Positions 1 to 7,331 of a DNA stretch of 11,660 nucleotides are shown in pieces. The stretch comes from JALWSI01 sp964569095 [NCBI: uncultured Aquificales bacterium] (GTDB lineage Bacteria > Thermosulfidibacterota > Thermosulfidibacteria > Thermosulfidibacterales): contig CAZMTB010000225.1 in the NCBI GenBank assembly GCA_964569095.1, forward strand, positions 1-11,660. The letters run 5' to 3'. Both the position numbers and the translations under genes were made by a program. The stretch's first letter is position 1; each line of letters starts with the position of its first letter. Under the pieces are notes generated by a model. The model saw nothing but the letters and a program-made list of their open reading frames with translations. It was not told the DNA's origin and searched no databases.

Positions 1-932
1 TTGGGGTTTACGCCGCAGGTATATTCCACCTCATGACCCACGCCTTCTTCAAGGGGCTTATGTTCCTCTGTGCCGGCGCCGTTATGCACGCCCTTCACGG
101 TGAGCTGGACATGCAGAAGATGGGCGGTCTCTTCAAGAAGATGCCCATAACCGCGGTCACCTTCATCGTAGGTGCCACGGCTATTGCAGGAATACCCCCC
201 CTGGCGGGTTTCTGGTCGAAGGACGAGATACTGGCAGGGGCCTTTGCACACGGGCACAAGGTCATCTGGTTCGTGGGAACCTTTACCGCCTTCATGACCG
301 CCTTCTACATGTTCAGGTTGATCTTTCTCACCTTCTTCGGTGAACCCAGGGACGAGCACATACACGAGATTGCCCACGAGTCCCCACCTGTTATGACCAT
401 TCCGCTCATCGTTCTCGCAATAGGTTCTTGCCTGGTGGGCTTTGCGGCCATCCTGCCCCACGGAGGGGTGGAGGGATTCCTGAACCACGTGCTGGCCGCC
501 GGTGGTCACCACGTGGCCGAGGCCGCAGAAGAGGGAGCAGGCCACATGGAGCACCTGCTGATGATCATATCCGTGAGAGCCGGGGTGGCAGGAGTCTCGC
601 TGCCCGCTTCCATGTACCTAAAGGGCATCCCCAATCCCAAATCCATAGGCAGTGCCTTCAAGCCCATCTACACCCTGCTTTACAACAAGTACTACGTGGA
701 CGAGCTCTACTTCTTCTTCATAGTTAATCCTCTGGTGGGCGGATCGCGCCAGGTGCTGTGGAAGTTTGTTGACGTGGTGATCGTGGACGGCACCGTGAAC
801 GGGGTGGCAAAGGTGTGCGGATGGATAGGAGCCGGTTTGAGGTACATCCAGACCGGCGTCATAGCCCACTATGCCATAGGAATCTTGGGAGGGGCCGTGA
901 TCCTCTACTGGTTACGGCTACTCTTCGGATGA
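1..932 (+). CDS. nuoL: NADH-quinone oxidoreductase subunit L (NuoL), C-terminal part
   Basis: This is the largest antiporter-like, proton-pumping membrane subunit of respiratory complex I. The reading frame is open from base 3 and the N-terminus lies outside the window, so about 309 C-terminal residues are visible. The first visible residues are the conserved NuoL segment AAGIFHLMTHAFFK, containing the lysine of the broken-helix channel, followed by GIPPLAGFWSKDEIL. A His-rich stretch, HHVAEAAEEGAGHMEH, sits in the loop before the C-terminal region. The sequence then carries the NKYYVDELYFF motif that precedes the long lateral helix and last membrane helix of NuoL. The ATG at base 33 is internal, not a start. 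The stop is at 930-932, and nuoM begins 20 bases later. The family match is strong; only the upstream part is missing. Confidence 0.95.
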   Translation, partial: GVYAAGIFHLMTHAFFKGLMFLCAGAVMHALHGELDMQKMGGLFKKMPITAVTFIVGATAIAGIPPLAGFWSKDEILAGAFAHGHKVIWFVGTFTAFMTAFYMFRLIFLTFFGEPRDEHIHEIAHESPPVMTIPLIVLAIGSCLVGFAAILPHGGVEGFLNHVLAAGGHHVAEAAEEGAGHMEHLLMIISVRAGVAGVSLPASMYLKGIPNPKSIGSAFKPIYTLLYNKYYVDELYFFFIVNPLVGGSRQVLWKFVDVVIVDGTVNGVAKVCGWIGAGLRYIQTGVIAHYAIGILGGAVILYWLRLLFG

Positions 933-952
933 GATAGAAGGGAGACTCTGCC

Positions 953-2530
953 ATGACTGTGAACTATCCGATTCTAACCACAATCACCTTCTTCCCCCTG
1001 GTTGGGGTTGCGGTGATCCTCATGATCAACAAGGAGAAGGTGAATGTGATACGGTGGACCGCGGCAATCACAGCTGCCATCGATCTGGTGCTCTCTATTC
1101 CCCTCTATTTCGCCTTCAACGGGCAGTCGGCCAGTATGCAGTTCGTCGAGACCCACAAGTGGGTGCCGGCCCTGGGTGCTACCTACCACATGGGAATAGA
1201 CGGCATATCCCTCTTCCTGGTGCTTCTAACCACCTTTCTCACCCTTCTCTCCATCATGGCTTCTTGGAGCATCGAGAAGCGTGTGAAGGAGTACATGATC
1301 TCCTTCCTGCTTCTGGAGGTGGCCATGATAGGCGTCTTCTGCGCCTTGGACATGTTGCTCTTCTACCTCTTCTGGGAGGCCATGCTCGTTCCCATGTTCC
1401 TTCTCATCGGTGTGTGGGGAGGGCCCAGGCGTATCTACGCGGCGGTGAAGTTCTTCCTCTACACCATGGCGGGATCGGTGCTCATGCTCGCCGCCATCAT
1501 CACCCTCTACTACCATCACTTCCAGCTCTCCCACACCCTCACCTTTGACCTTCTCAGCCTTATGAGCACCCCCATAACAGGGAGGCTCTCGCTCTTCCTC
1601 TTCTTGGCCTTTGCCTTGGCCTTTGCCATCAAGGTGCCCATGTTCCCCTTCCACACGTGGTTGCCCGACGCTCACGTGGAGGCCCCAACGGCGGGCTCCG
1701 TCATACTGGCCGGGGTGTTGCTGAAGATGGGAACCTACGGTTTCGTTCGCTTCTGCATGCCCTTCTTCCCCTACGCCGTTAGCAAGTTTGCTCCCATCTT
1801 TCTCTCCCTGGCGGTTATCGGAATCATCTACGGCGCCCTGGTGGCCATGGTGCAGGACGACATAAAGAAGCTGGTGGCCTACTCGTCGGTTAGCCACTTG
1901 GGTACCTGCATGCTCGGCATATTCGCCCTTAACGCCCAGAGCGTGGCAGGGGGCATGATGCAGATGATCAACCACGGTCTCTCCACGGGGGCCTTGTTCC
2001 TTCTGGTGGGAATGATCTACGACAGGCGCCACACTAGGCTCATCAAGGAGTACGGCGGAATAGCCAAGGTGATGCCCATCTACGCCACCTTCTTCATGAT
2101 TGCCACCTTCTCCTCCGTTGGGTTGCCCGGACTGAACGGGTTCATCGGAGAGTTCCTCGCCCTTCTTGGCGCCTTCCAGACCTACCCCGTATTTGCCATC
2201 CTGGGTGCAACCGCCACCGTTCTCTCTGCCTGCTACATGCTGTGGCTCTACAAGAGGGTGTTCTTCCACGAGGTTACGGTGTCTGCCAACAAGAAGCTGA
2301 AAGACCTCAACCTCAGGGAGATCACCATAATGGTACTGATAGTGGTTCCCATGTTCTGGATAGGTCTATATCCCAAGCCCCTGCTCTCCAAGATGGAGCC
2401 CTCGATAAACCTCTTCATTGCCCAGACGAGGGCAGCCAAGGTGGCCAGGGTTAACCAACAGAGAACCGTGCCCAAGGTGCTCCAGGTGGCCCTGAGGGGG
2501 GACGAAATCTCGAAGAAGGGGGAGATGTGA
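953..2530 (+). CDS. nuoM: NADH-quinone oxidoreductase subunit M (NuoM)
   Basis: NuoM is an antiporter-like, proton-translocating membrane subunit of complex I. It is 525 residues here, close to the usual ~500. The family signature is clear: the key membrane glutamate lies in [20 protein letters not shown] (E142), the channel lysine in [20 protein letters not shown] (K227), and a second lysine in LLKMG (K259). Later come [16 protein letters not shown] and [12 protein letters not shown]. The hydrophobic profile fits a protein with about 14 membrane helices. The ATG at 953 follows a purine-rich AGAAGGGA about 10 bases upstream. It sits between nuoL and nuoN in the standard L-M-N order, and its stop TGA (2528-2530) is one base from the nuoN start, implying co-transcription and translational coupling. 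No key residue is missing. Confidence 0.97.
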   Translation: MTVNYPILTTITFFPLVGVAVILMINKEKVNVIRWTAAITAAIDLVLSIPLYFAFNGQSASMQFVETHKWVPALGATYHMGIDGISLFLVLLTTFLTLLSIMASWSIEKRVKEYMISFLLLEVAMIGVFCALDMLLFYLFWEAMLVPMFLLIGVWGGPRRIYAAVKFFLYTMAGSVLMLAAIITLYYHHFQLSHTLTFDLLSLMSTPITGRLSLFLFLAFALAFAIKVPMFPFHTWLPDAHVEAPTAGSVILAGVLLKMGTYGFVRFCMPFFPYAVSKFAPIFLSLAVIGIIYGALVAMVQDDIKKLVAYSSVSHLGTCMLGIFALNAQSVAGGMMQMINHGLSTGALFLLVGMIYDRRHTRLIKEYGGIAKVMPIYATFFMIATFSSVGLPGLNGFIGEFLALLGAFQTYPVFAILGATATVLSACYMLWLYKRVFFHEVTVSANKKLKDLNLREITIMVLIVVPMFWIGLYPKPLLSKMEPSINLFIAQTRAAKVARVNQQRTVPKVLQVALRGDEISKKGEM

Positions 2531-2531
2531 G

Positions 2532-3989
2532 ATGATCAACGTGACCGATATAGCCATACAGCCCATTCTGCCTCTCATGGCCGTGGTGGTGACCGCCATA
2601 GTGGTGTTGTTGGTGGGAGCCTTTGGGGATCCTGAGCAGGAGAGCCACTACGGTTACATAGGAATAGCAGGATTAGCACTTGCCGCCTACTTCGGCCTGA
2701 GGCTTTGGAACCACGCCCCCTTCACCGGTTATGGAGGCATGCTTCTGGTGGACAAGCTGGCCGTATTCTCTACCATGATCTTCCTCTTCGCGGCGGCGGT
2801 CACCTTTCTCTCGTCGCCGAGCTATCTGTCGGCAGAGAAGCGAAACACCGGCGAGTACTACGGGTTGGTGCTCTTTGCAGTGACGGGAATGATCTGCATG
2901 GTTTCCACAAACCACTTGGTGCTCTTCTTCTTGGGACTGGAGATCCTCTCTATCTCGCTCTACGCCTTGGCCGGTTTCGTCAGGCAGAGGCCGGTTTGCA
3001 ACGAGGCTGCCTTGAAGTACCTCTTTCTTGGTGCCTTTGCCACGGGCTTCCTCCTGCTGGGCATGGCCCTGCTCTACGCAGAGGTTTCTACCCTATCCCT
3101 TTCAGGATTGGTCGCATACCTGAAGGCCTCCAAGACCCCAGGCGCGCTCTTCGTTGTGGGACTGCTACTCTTGTTCGTTGGGTTCTTCTTCAAGATCTCG
3201 GCGGTTCCCTTCCACTTCTGGGCACCAGACGTTTACGGTGGTGCTCCTGCTCCCGTCACGGGTTTCATGGCCACCGCCGCCAAGGCTGCAGCCTTCGTGA
3301 TCATATTGAGGGTGTGCATGCTCACGGTCTTCTCCATGAAGGGGCTGTGGGTACCCATCGTCTCAATACTGGCGGTTCTCTCTATGGTGGTGGGTAACTT
3401 CACGGCGTTGAGGCAGGAGAACATCAAGAGAATGCTGGCCTACTCCTCCATAGCCCACGCTGGTTACGTGCTGGTTGGAGTGGCGGCGGCCACGAGGCAG
3501 GGGGCTTCTGCCGTGCTCTTCTACATGGCGGCTTACACGGTGATGAACGTGGGTGCTTTCACCGTGGTTGCCATGCTGGGTAAGAAGGGCGAGTCCTGCG
3601 TGAACGTAAGCGACTACGCGGGCCTTGCTGCAAAGAGGCCTTTGCTCGCGGCTGCAATGGCGGTCTTCATGTTCTCTTTGGCGGGAATACCCGGTACTGC
3701 GGGGTTCATGGGCAAGTTCTACGTATTTGCCGCTGGCCTCAAGGCGGGGCAGGTGCCGCTGGTTATCATCGCCTTGATAAACAGCGCGGTTGCCGCCTAC
3801 TACTACCTGAGGGTGGTGGTTATGATGTACACCAAGGATCCGGTGGAGGAGTTTGACAAGGCGATAGTCTCTCCGGGCATGGTGGCGGCTGTGGCGGTGA
3901 CCATCATCGCGGTGTTCCAGCTGGGCATAGTGCCCCACGCCGTGATGGCGTCTTCGATGATGTCGGTATTGCCCTGGGGTATTCCCTGA
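2532..3989 (+). CDS. nuoN: NADH-quinone oxidoreductase subunit N (NuoN)
   Basis: NuoN is the third antiporter-like proton-pumping subunit of complex I, 485 residues and of normal length. Diagnostic segments are the membrane glutamate in FFLGLEILSISLYALAGF (E137), the central lysine in FFFKISAVPFHFWAPDVYGG (K221) and the following APAPVTGFMATAAKAAAF with K251. NIKRMLAYSSIAHAGY and SLAGIPGTAGFMGKF come later. The ATG at 2532 is one base after the nuoM stop, and an AAGGGGG Shine-Dalgarno lies inside the end of nuoM. It is the last gene of the nuo operon: a strong intrinsic terminator begins about 25 bases after the TGA at 3987-3989. The call is secure from the sequence motifs and from the L-M-N gene order. 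Confidence 0.97.
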   Translation: MINVTDIAIQPILPLMAVVVTAIVVLLVGAFGDPEQESHYGYIGIAGLALAAYFGLRLWNHAPFTGYGGMLLVDKLAVFSTMIFLFAAAVTFLSSPSYLSAEKRNTGEYYGLVLFAVTGMICMVSTNHLVLFFLGLEILSISLYALAGFVRQRPVCNEAALKYLFLGAFATGFLLLGMALLYAEVSTLSLSGLVAYLKASKTPGALFVVGLLLLFVGFFFKISAVPFHFWAPDVYGGAPAPVTGFMATAAKAAAFVIILRVCMLTVFSMKGLWVPIVSILAVLSMVVGNFTALRQENIKRMLAYSSIAHAGYVLVGVAAATRQGASAVLFYMAAYTVMNVGAFTVVAMLGKKGESCVNVSDYAGLAAKRPLLAAAMAVFMFSLAGIPGTAGFMGKFYVFAAGLKAGQVPLVIIALINSAVAAYYYLRVVVMMYTKDPVEEFDKAIVSPGMVAAVAVTIIAVFQLGIVPHAVMASSMMSVLPWGIP

Positions 3990-4013
3990 GACACACCTTA
4001 AAGTATTGAACCC

Positions 4014-4048
4014 AAAGGGGAGGAAGGGGCGTTTCCTCCCCTTTTTGT
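4014..4048 (+). terminator. Intrinsic terminator of the nuo operon
   Basis: A 12-bp perfect inverted repeat, AAAGGGGAGGAA (4014-4025) and TTCCTCCCCTTT (4033-4044), encloses a 7-nt loop and runs into a T tract at 4042-4046. It lies 25 bases after the nuoN stop. This is a textbook Rho-independent terminator for + strand transcription. Confidence 0.92.
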
Positions 4049-4430
4049 TGTTGGTCGGCTTTCTTCCAAGAGGTTTCTCTTGACCGTGAATGGTGTTTAG
4101 AGGTAAAGAGGCCTTGAGGGTTATTGTGGGGGGATAGGGATTGCAAGGAGACAGGGGAATCTCCTTGGCAGTGAGAGTTGATTTTTGGTTGTGATTGGGC
4201 ATGGCATTAAAGTTTTCGTGAAAGGGGGATGAACTTGAAAGTGTAGGTGGCACGCATCCATGCTCCCAAGATAGTTGGGTCTCTTAGCGTATATTGCTTT
4301 CTTCTCTTAGGCCAATCTTGGTTGTTTGGATAGAACCATTGGAGGCAGTGGAAGCGAACTTAAAATGGCTCCAAGGGTGTACAAAAATTGGGTACCACTT
4401 CACTAGCTCAGAAGTCTTAGATCGACTGCT
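4049..4430. other. Low-GC intergenic stretch with no recognisable gene
   Basis: About 380 bases lie between the nuo terminator and the nhaA stop. The stretch is visibly richer in A and T than the flanking nuo genes. Short open frames exist on both strands, such as one running + from 4294, but none has a Shine-Dalgarno, a recognisable domain or codon use like the neighbours. I found no clear terminator hairpin for the nhaA side and no convincing repeat or RNA gene. It may be decayed sequence, but nothing identifies its source. Confidence 0.5.
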
Positions 4431-5639
4431 TTACTCTACCACCTCTTTAGCGTTCTCTTCGCCATCTTGCTCACAAGGCTTGCTGGTTCTTAAAATCACA
4501 TAACCAACTACTCCAGCCAGTAAAGATCCCAACAATATGGCTAACTTGTCGGTATAGTGAAACAACTTGTCGTCCTCAAAAGCCAAAGACACTATGAATA
4601 AACTCATGGTGAATCCTATTCCAGTTAAAACAGAAACGCCATAAAACTGCTTCATGGTACTTCCTTCTGGTAGTTCTGCTATCTTGCTTCTTATTGCCGC
4701 TAAGCTAAACCCGAAGACCCCAAGTTGCTTTCCTAAAAATAGCCCAAACATTATTCCTAAAGGCACGGGATGTGCCATTTGAGATAGCGAAATGCTGCCT
4801 ATGTTTACACCGGCATTTACGAAGGCAAAGAGCGGAAGTATGGCAAATGCCACCCACTTGTGCAGACCGTGTTCTATGTCTTTCAACGGTGATATTGTCT
4901 CTCCCTCTTTGTTTTTTGCCTTGAGTGGTATGGTGAAGGCAAGCGCAACTCCCGCCAGTGTTGCGTGCACTCCCGACTTTAATACGCTCACCCATAGCAC
5001 CGCTCCAACTACGAAGTAGAGGGCTTTTTTAACTACTCCAAATAGGTTGAATGCAATGAGTATTCCAAGTGATATTGCAGCCATGATTAAGGATAACTTG
5101 CACAGCTCACTCGTGTAGAATATCGCTATTATAACTATTGCACCCAGGTCATCTATTATTGCAAGGGCCATCAGAAATATCTTCAAAGAAGAGGGAACCC
5201 TTCTGCCCAAAAGCGACAGTATACCCAGCGCAAAGGCTATGTCTGTGGCGGTTGGTATGGCCCATCCGTTGAGTGCCACTGGATCACCGTGGTTGAAGAG
5301 AACGTAGATCAGCGCGGGAACCACCATGCCACCAATGGCGGCTATTCCCGGCAAAACCACCTGGCCAATCGACGATAGATGTCCCTCTAAAAGCTCTCTC
5401 TTAACCTCTAAGCCCACCAGCAGGAAGAATATGGCCATGAGACCGTCGTTCACCCAGTGGTATAGCGACTTCTCGAGATGCAGCGGTCCCACCTTGATGG
5501 CCACCGGTAGGTGTAGGAAGGTGTCGTAAAGGGGGGCAAGGGCGGTGTTGCTGAATAAAAGTGCCAACAGGGTCACTATTATCAGCAGAATGCCGCTTGA
5601 AGACTCGTTGTCGGTAAACCTCTTAATCCACCCTTCCAT
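4431..5639 (-). CDS. nhaA: Na+/H+ antiporter NhaA
   Basis: NhaA is an electrogenic inner-membrane antiporter that exchanges protons for Na+ or Li+, used for sodium and pH homeostasis. It is 402 residues, slightly longer than E. coli NhaA. The ion-site residues are present: D133 in IPTATDIAFALGIL, the D163/D164 pair in LAIIDDLGAIVIIAIFYT, and the lysine in LGKQLGVFGF (K304, equivalent to E. coli K300). The N-terminal FFLLVGLEVKRELLEG and the C-terminal LTGIGFTMSLFI are also typical. The ATG at 5637-5639 is preceded by GGAGGAA at the right spacing. It begins 15 bases after the end of the small upstream gene, so it is probably co-transcribed with that gene and the iclR-type regulator. Base composition is uneven: sampled 60-base blocks run about 55-57% GC near the start, 35% mid-gene and 45-48% toward the end. 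This gradient hints at a different history from its neighbours. Confidence 0.96.
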   Translation of the reverse strand: MEGWIKRFTDNESSSGILLIIVTLLALLFSNTALAPLYDTFLHLPVAIKVGPLHLEKSLYHWVNDGLMAIFFLLVGLEVKRELLEGHLSSIGQVVLPGIAAIGGMVVPALIYVLFNHGDPVALNGWAIPTATDIAFALGILSLLGRRVPSSLKIFLMALAIIDDLGAIVIIAIFYTSELCKLSLIMAAISLGILIAFNLFGVVKKALYFVVGAVLWVSVLKSGVHATLAGVALAFTIPLKAKNKEGETISPLKDIEHGLHKWVAFAILPLFAFVNAGVNIGSISLSQMAHPVPLGIMFGLFLGKQLGVFGFSLAAIRSKIAELPEGSTMKQFYGVSVLTGIGFTMSLFIVSLAFEDDKLFHYTDKLAILLGSLLAGVVGYVILRTSKPCEQDGEENAKEVVE

Positions 5640-5654
5640 GGGTTCCTCCCTTCA

Positions 5655-6005
5655 TCACCAGCGATGTCTTCCGAAGGGGGCTCTATGCCCCATTCTGTGT
5701 GGCCTCGAGTAGCCTCTCCACCTCCTCCTGTGGCGCCAGTGACCGTACCAATAGCCGTGTGGCGGTCCCAGGGGACGGTAACAAGGCACAAAGCCGTACC
5801 TGGAATAGGGCTGGTAGCTGTAGGCGTAGCCGTAAACGAACCCCGCGCTTCCCCTGTAGCCGGCTCCCATCCCCGTGTGCCACCCCGGGGCACCGTAAAC
5901 GAGAAAGAGGATAAAGAGGTATCCCGCGGCCTTCTTTAACCTTTTGACCCTCACGTCCAAGAATGTCCTTTCAGCTTCACCTTTAACCACACCGGTCTGT
6001 TCCAA
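5655..6005 (-). CDS. Small Tyr/Gly/His/Arg-rich exported or membrane-anchored protein, hypothetical
   Basis: No family is recognised. The frame could encode up to 116 residues from a TTG at 6003-6005, with a weak AAAGG upstream. A better-looking start may be the GTG at 5952-5954, which has AAAGGAC about 10 bases before it. That start would place a basic stretch, RVKRLKK, directly ahead of the hydrophobic segment AAGYLFILFLVYGAPG, as in a signal peptide or membrane anchor. The remainder is low complexity: many Tyr-Gly pairs, one cysteine in FVPCYRPLG, then an aromatic and basic tail ending in Trp, Arg and His. It sits between the iclR-type gene and nhaA on the same strand, which favours a real gene. 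Biased composition and an open + strand frame over the same bases keep confidence moderate. It could be a surface or envelope protein; no function should be assigned. Confidence 0.5.
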   Translation of the reverse strand: MEQTGVVKGEAERTFLDVRVKRLKKAAGYLFILFLVYGAPGWHTGMGAGYRGSAGFVYGYAYSYQPYSRYGFVPCYRPLGPPHGYWYGHWRHRRRWRGYSRPHRMGHRAPFGRHRW

Positions 6006-6048
6006 GCTATACCTTTGGACTTCTTGGTCAAGCCTATCCCAGAACGGC

Positions 6049-6864
6049 CTACGGCAGGTAGCCGAGATTGCGGGAGATCTCCATGGCGCCCTCTTGAACG
6101 GCCTTTGAGAGTTCCTCCATGCGTTCAGGGGACATCCTGTCTCTGGGCGCCGATATGGAGAGGCCTGCCACCACCATCTTGGTGTAATCCCGGATGGGGG
6201 CGGCCACGCACCTTACGTCCTCCTGGAACTCCTCTATGTCGAAGGCGTAGTGTTGCTCGGCAACCTTTGCCAGGTGTTCCTTCAGCGCCTGGGGCTCGCA
6301 GATTGTGTTCTCGGTGAAGGGGGTTATATCGTTTTCGCTCAGCAGCCTATCTATCTCCTCGGGGGGAAGGGAGGCCATCTGCACCTTTCCAATGGCGGTG
6401 GCATAGGCGGGTATGCGGGAGCCGATCCGCGACACCACCTGCACGCTCCTGGTGCTTCGCACCTCCTCTATGTAGATGGCATAGATGTCTCTTAGTACCC
6501 CCAGATAGACCGTCTCGTTGTGCTTTTTCGCTATCTTCTCCATAACCGGCTTGGCGGGTTTTATCAGCCCAACCTGGTACTTGAATATGAGACCAAGCTC
6601 CAGGATCTTGGGGCCCAGGGTGTAGGCCTCGGTGCGTCTGGTCTGTTCCACGTATCCCTTGAACTCGAGGGTTGCCAGGACCCTGAAGACGTTGTTCTTG
6701 TGTAGTCCCACCTTGTTGCTGAGCTCGGTCACCCCCAGCCTCTCGTTCTCTGCGTCAAGGTAGCAAGAGAGCAGCACCAGCGCCCTGTCCACCGCCTTCA
6801 CTATGTCATCTTTCTTGCTACCATCCTTTCCTTTTGTTCTTTTTTTGGTTACTGTTCTCGCCAT
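6049..6864 (-). CDS. IclR-family transcriptional regulator
   Basis: IclR regulators are cytoplasmic DNA-binding proteins with an N-terminal winged helix-turn-helix and a C-terminal effector-binding domain, often controlling catabolic genes. Here the helix-turn-helix lies at about residues 20-80, with ALVLLSCYLDAE, GVTELSNKVGLHKNNVFRVL and LEFKGYVEQ, followed by YTLGPKILELG. The effector domain follows, including ETVYLGVL, SRIGSRIPAYATAIGKVQMA and the region FQEDVRCVAAPIRD, where the conserved Cys lies, then VAGLSISAP. The start was placed at the ATG at 6862-6864 (271 residues). An AAGGAGGA Shine-Dalgarno lies 8 bases upstream of it, whereas the ATG seven codons earlier has none. The N-terminus is very basic. 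It is probably first in a unit with the small protein gene and nhaA, but whether it regulates them is unknown. The ligand cannot be read from the sequence. Confidence 0.93.
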   Translation of the reverse strand: MARTVTKKRTKGKDGSKKDDIVKAVDRALVLLSCYLDAENERLGVTELSNKVGLHKNNVFRVLATLEFKGYVEQTRRTEAYTLGPKILELGLIFKYQVGLIKPAKPVMEKIAKKHNETVYLGVLRDIYAIYIEEVRSTRSVQVVSRIGSRIPAYATAIGKVQMASLPPEEIDRLLSENDITPFTENTICEPQALKEHLAKVAEQHYAFDIEEFQEDVRCVAAPIRDYTKMVVAGLSISAPRDRMSPERMEELSKAVQEGAMEISRNLGYLP

Positions 6865-6872
6865 TCTTCTCG

Positions 6873-6880
6873 TCCTCCTT
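6873..6880 (-). promoter_or_regulatory. Shine-Dalgarno that decides the iclR-type gene start
   Basis: AAGGAGGA on the - strand lies 8 bases before the ATG at 6862-6864. It overlaps the coding frame of the longer alternative start at 6883-6885, which lacks a Shine-Dalgarno, so the shorter protein is preferred. Confidence 0.75.
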
Positions 6881-6885
6881 GCCAT

Positions 6886-7092
6886 TAACGAGTGCTACAA
6901 AACAGGGTTTTTATCTGATGTCAAGGGAGAATCGCTTAATCGGATTGATAAAATTGGGGACAAGGGGCTTAGTCATACCATATCTCACTGAAAAATTGGC
7001 TGTTGAAAGAAAACAGCGACTCACTTTTAATTTTTGCGGGTTTCCAGAAGAGCGCTAAGGCAGTGTGGGGCGATTCTGGTGGAGGGATGCCC
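6886..7092. other. Divergent intergenic region between the iclR-type gene and the tRNA gene
   Basis: No gene is supported here. The stretch is AT-richer than its surroundings and lies between divergently transcribed units, so it should hold the promoters and any operator of the iclR-type gene. I could not pick out a convincing operator palindrome by eye. The short open frames across it lack start signals. Confidence 0.4.
6896..6924 (-). promoter_or_regulatory. Candidate promoter of the iclR-type gene
   Basis: On the - strand a perfect TTGACA (6924-6919) is followed after 17 bases by TTTGTA (6901-6896). That is a poor -10, but TGT precedes it as in an extended -10. Transcription would begin near 6889, only a few bases before the upstream ATG, which again favours the start at 6864. 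The -10 is weak, so this is tentative. Confidence 0.3.
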
Positions 7093-7123
7093 TTGACAAG
7101 GAGGGTGGGCTGTGGCCTTTAAG
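7093..7123 (+). promoter_or_regulatory. Candidate promoter of the tRNA gene
   Basis: A perfect -35 box TTGACA (7093-7098) is followed by TTTAAG (7118-7123), a 4 of 6 match to TATAAT, at a rather long spacing of 19 bases. A GC-rich discriminator-like GACTCGCG follows, as is common at stringently controlled tRNA promoters. The tRNA begins 12 bases after the -10. Confidence 0.5.
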
Positions 7124-7135
7124 AGACTCGCGAGG

Positions 7136-7209
7136 GGGCCCGTAGCTCAGATGGTCAGAGCCACCGGCTCATAACCGGAAGGTCCCAGGTTCGACTCCTG
7201 GCGGGCCCA
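7136..7209 (+). tRNA. tRNA with anticodon CAU (tRNA-Met elongator, or tRNA-Ile2)
   Basis: The cloverleaf folds cleanly. The acceptor stem is GGGCCCG (7136-7142) with CGGGCCC (7202-7208) and A73. The D stem is GCTC/GAGC, with GG in the D loop. The anticodon loop is CTCATAA with CAT at 7170-7172, and the T arm is CCAGG-TTCGACT-CCTGG. CCA is not encoded. It is not an initiator: the first pair is G-C rather than mismatched, and the anticodon stem lacks the three G-C pairs. Position 27-43 is an A-A mismatch and position 26 is C, both unusual. A CAU anticodon can belong to elongator tRNA-Met or, after lysidine modification by TilS, to tRNA-Ile decoding AUA. The pairs C4-G69 and C5-G68 are compatible with the latter, so the amino acid is left open. 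Confidence 0.93.
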
Positions 7210-7290
7210 TTTTAATCGTAGGAGATGCCTGTTGATGAGAACGCGGGGGATGCATAGTTGCTGAGGGGTTGTCCCTTTCGAGAGTTCCCT

Positions 7291-7329
7291 AAGGGGATGG
7301 AGATGGTGTGCTCCATCCCCTTTATTTAT
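7291..7329 (+). terminator. Terminator-like hairpin after the tRNA, abutting the Nif3 gene
   Basis: A 12-bp perfect inverted repeat, AAGGGGATGGAG (7291-7302) and CTCCATCCCCTT (7311-7322), has an 8-nt loop and is followed by TATTTAT. It could end the tRNA transcript. It finishes only about 9 bases before the ATG at 7332, so it may also affect expression of the downstream gene. The T tract is interrupted by A. Confidence 0.65.
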
Positions 7330-7331
7330 GT

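Noticed and set aside
1226-2269. A long 347-residue - strand open frame inside nuoM
   Set aside because: It is antisense to a gene with full NuoM motifs, and its His, Glu and Gly-rich composition is what the codon bias of nuoM would give.
4396-4445. A tRNA-like string (TAGCTCAGA near 4404) suggesting a tRNA fragment or attachment site
   Set aside because: No matching D-stem partner, T arm or acceptor stem could be paired on either strand; a chance match.
4294-4503. A + strand open frame of 69 residues overlapping the nhaA 3' end, considered as a transposase remnant
   Set aside because: No recognisable transposase motif or Shine-Dalgarno, no inverted repeats around it, and half of it is antisense to nhaA.
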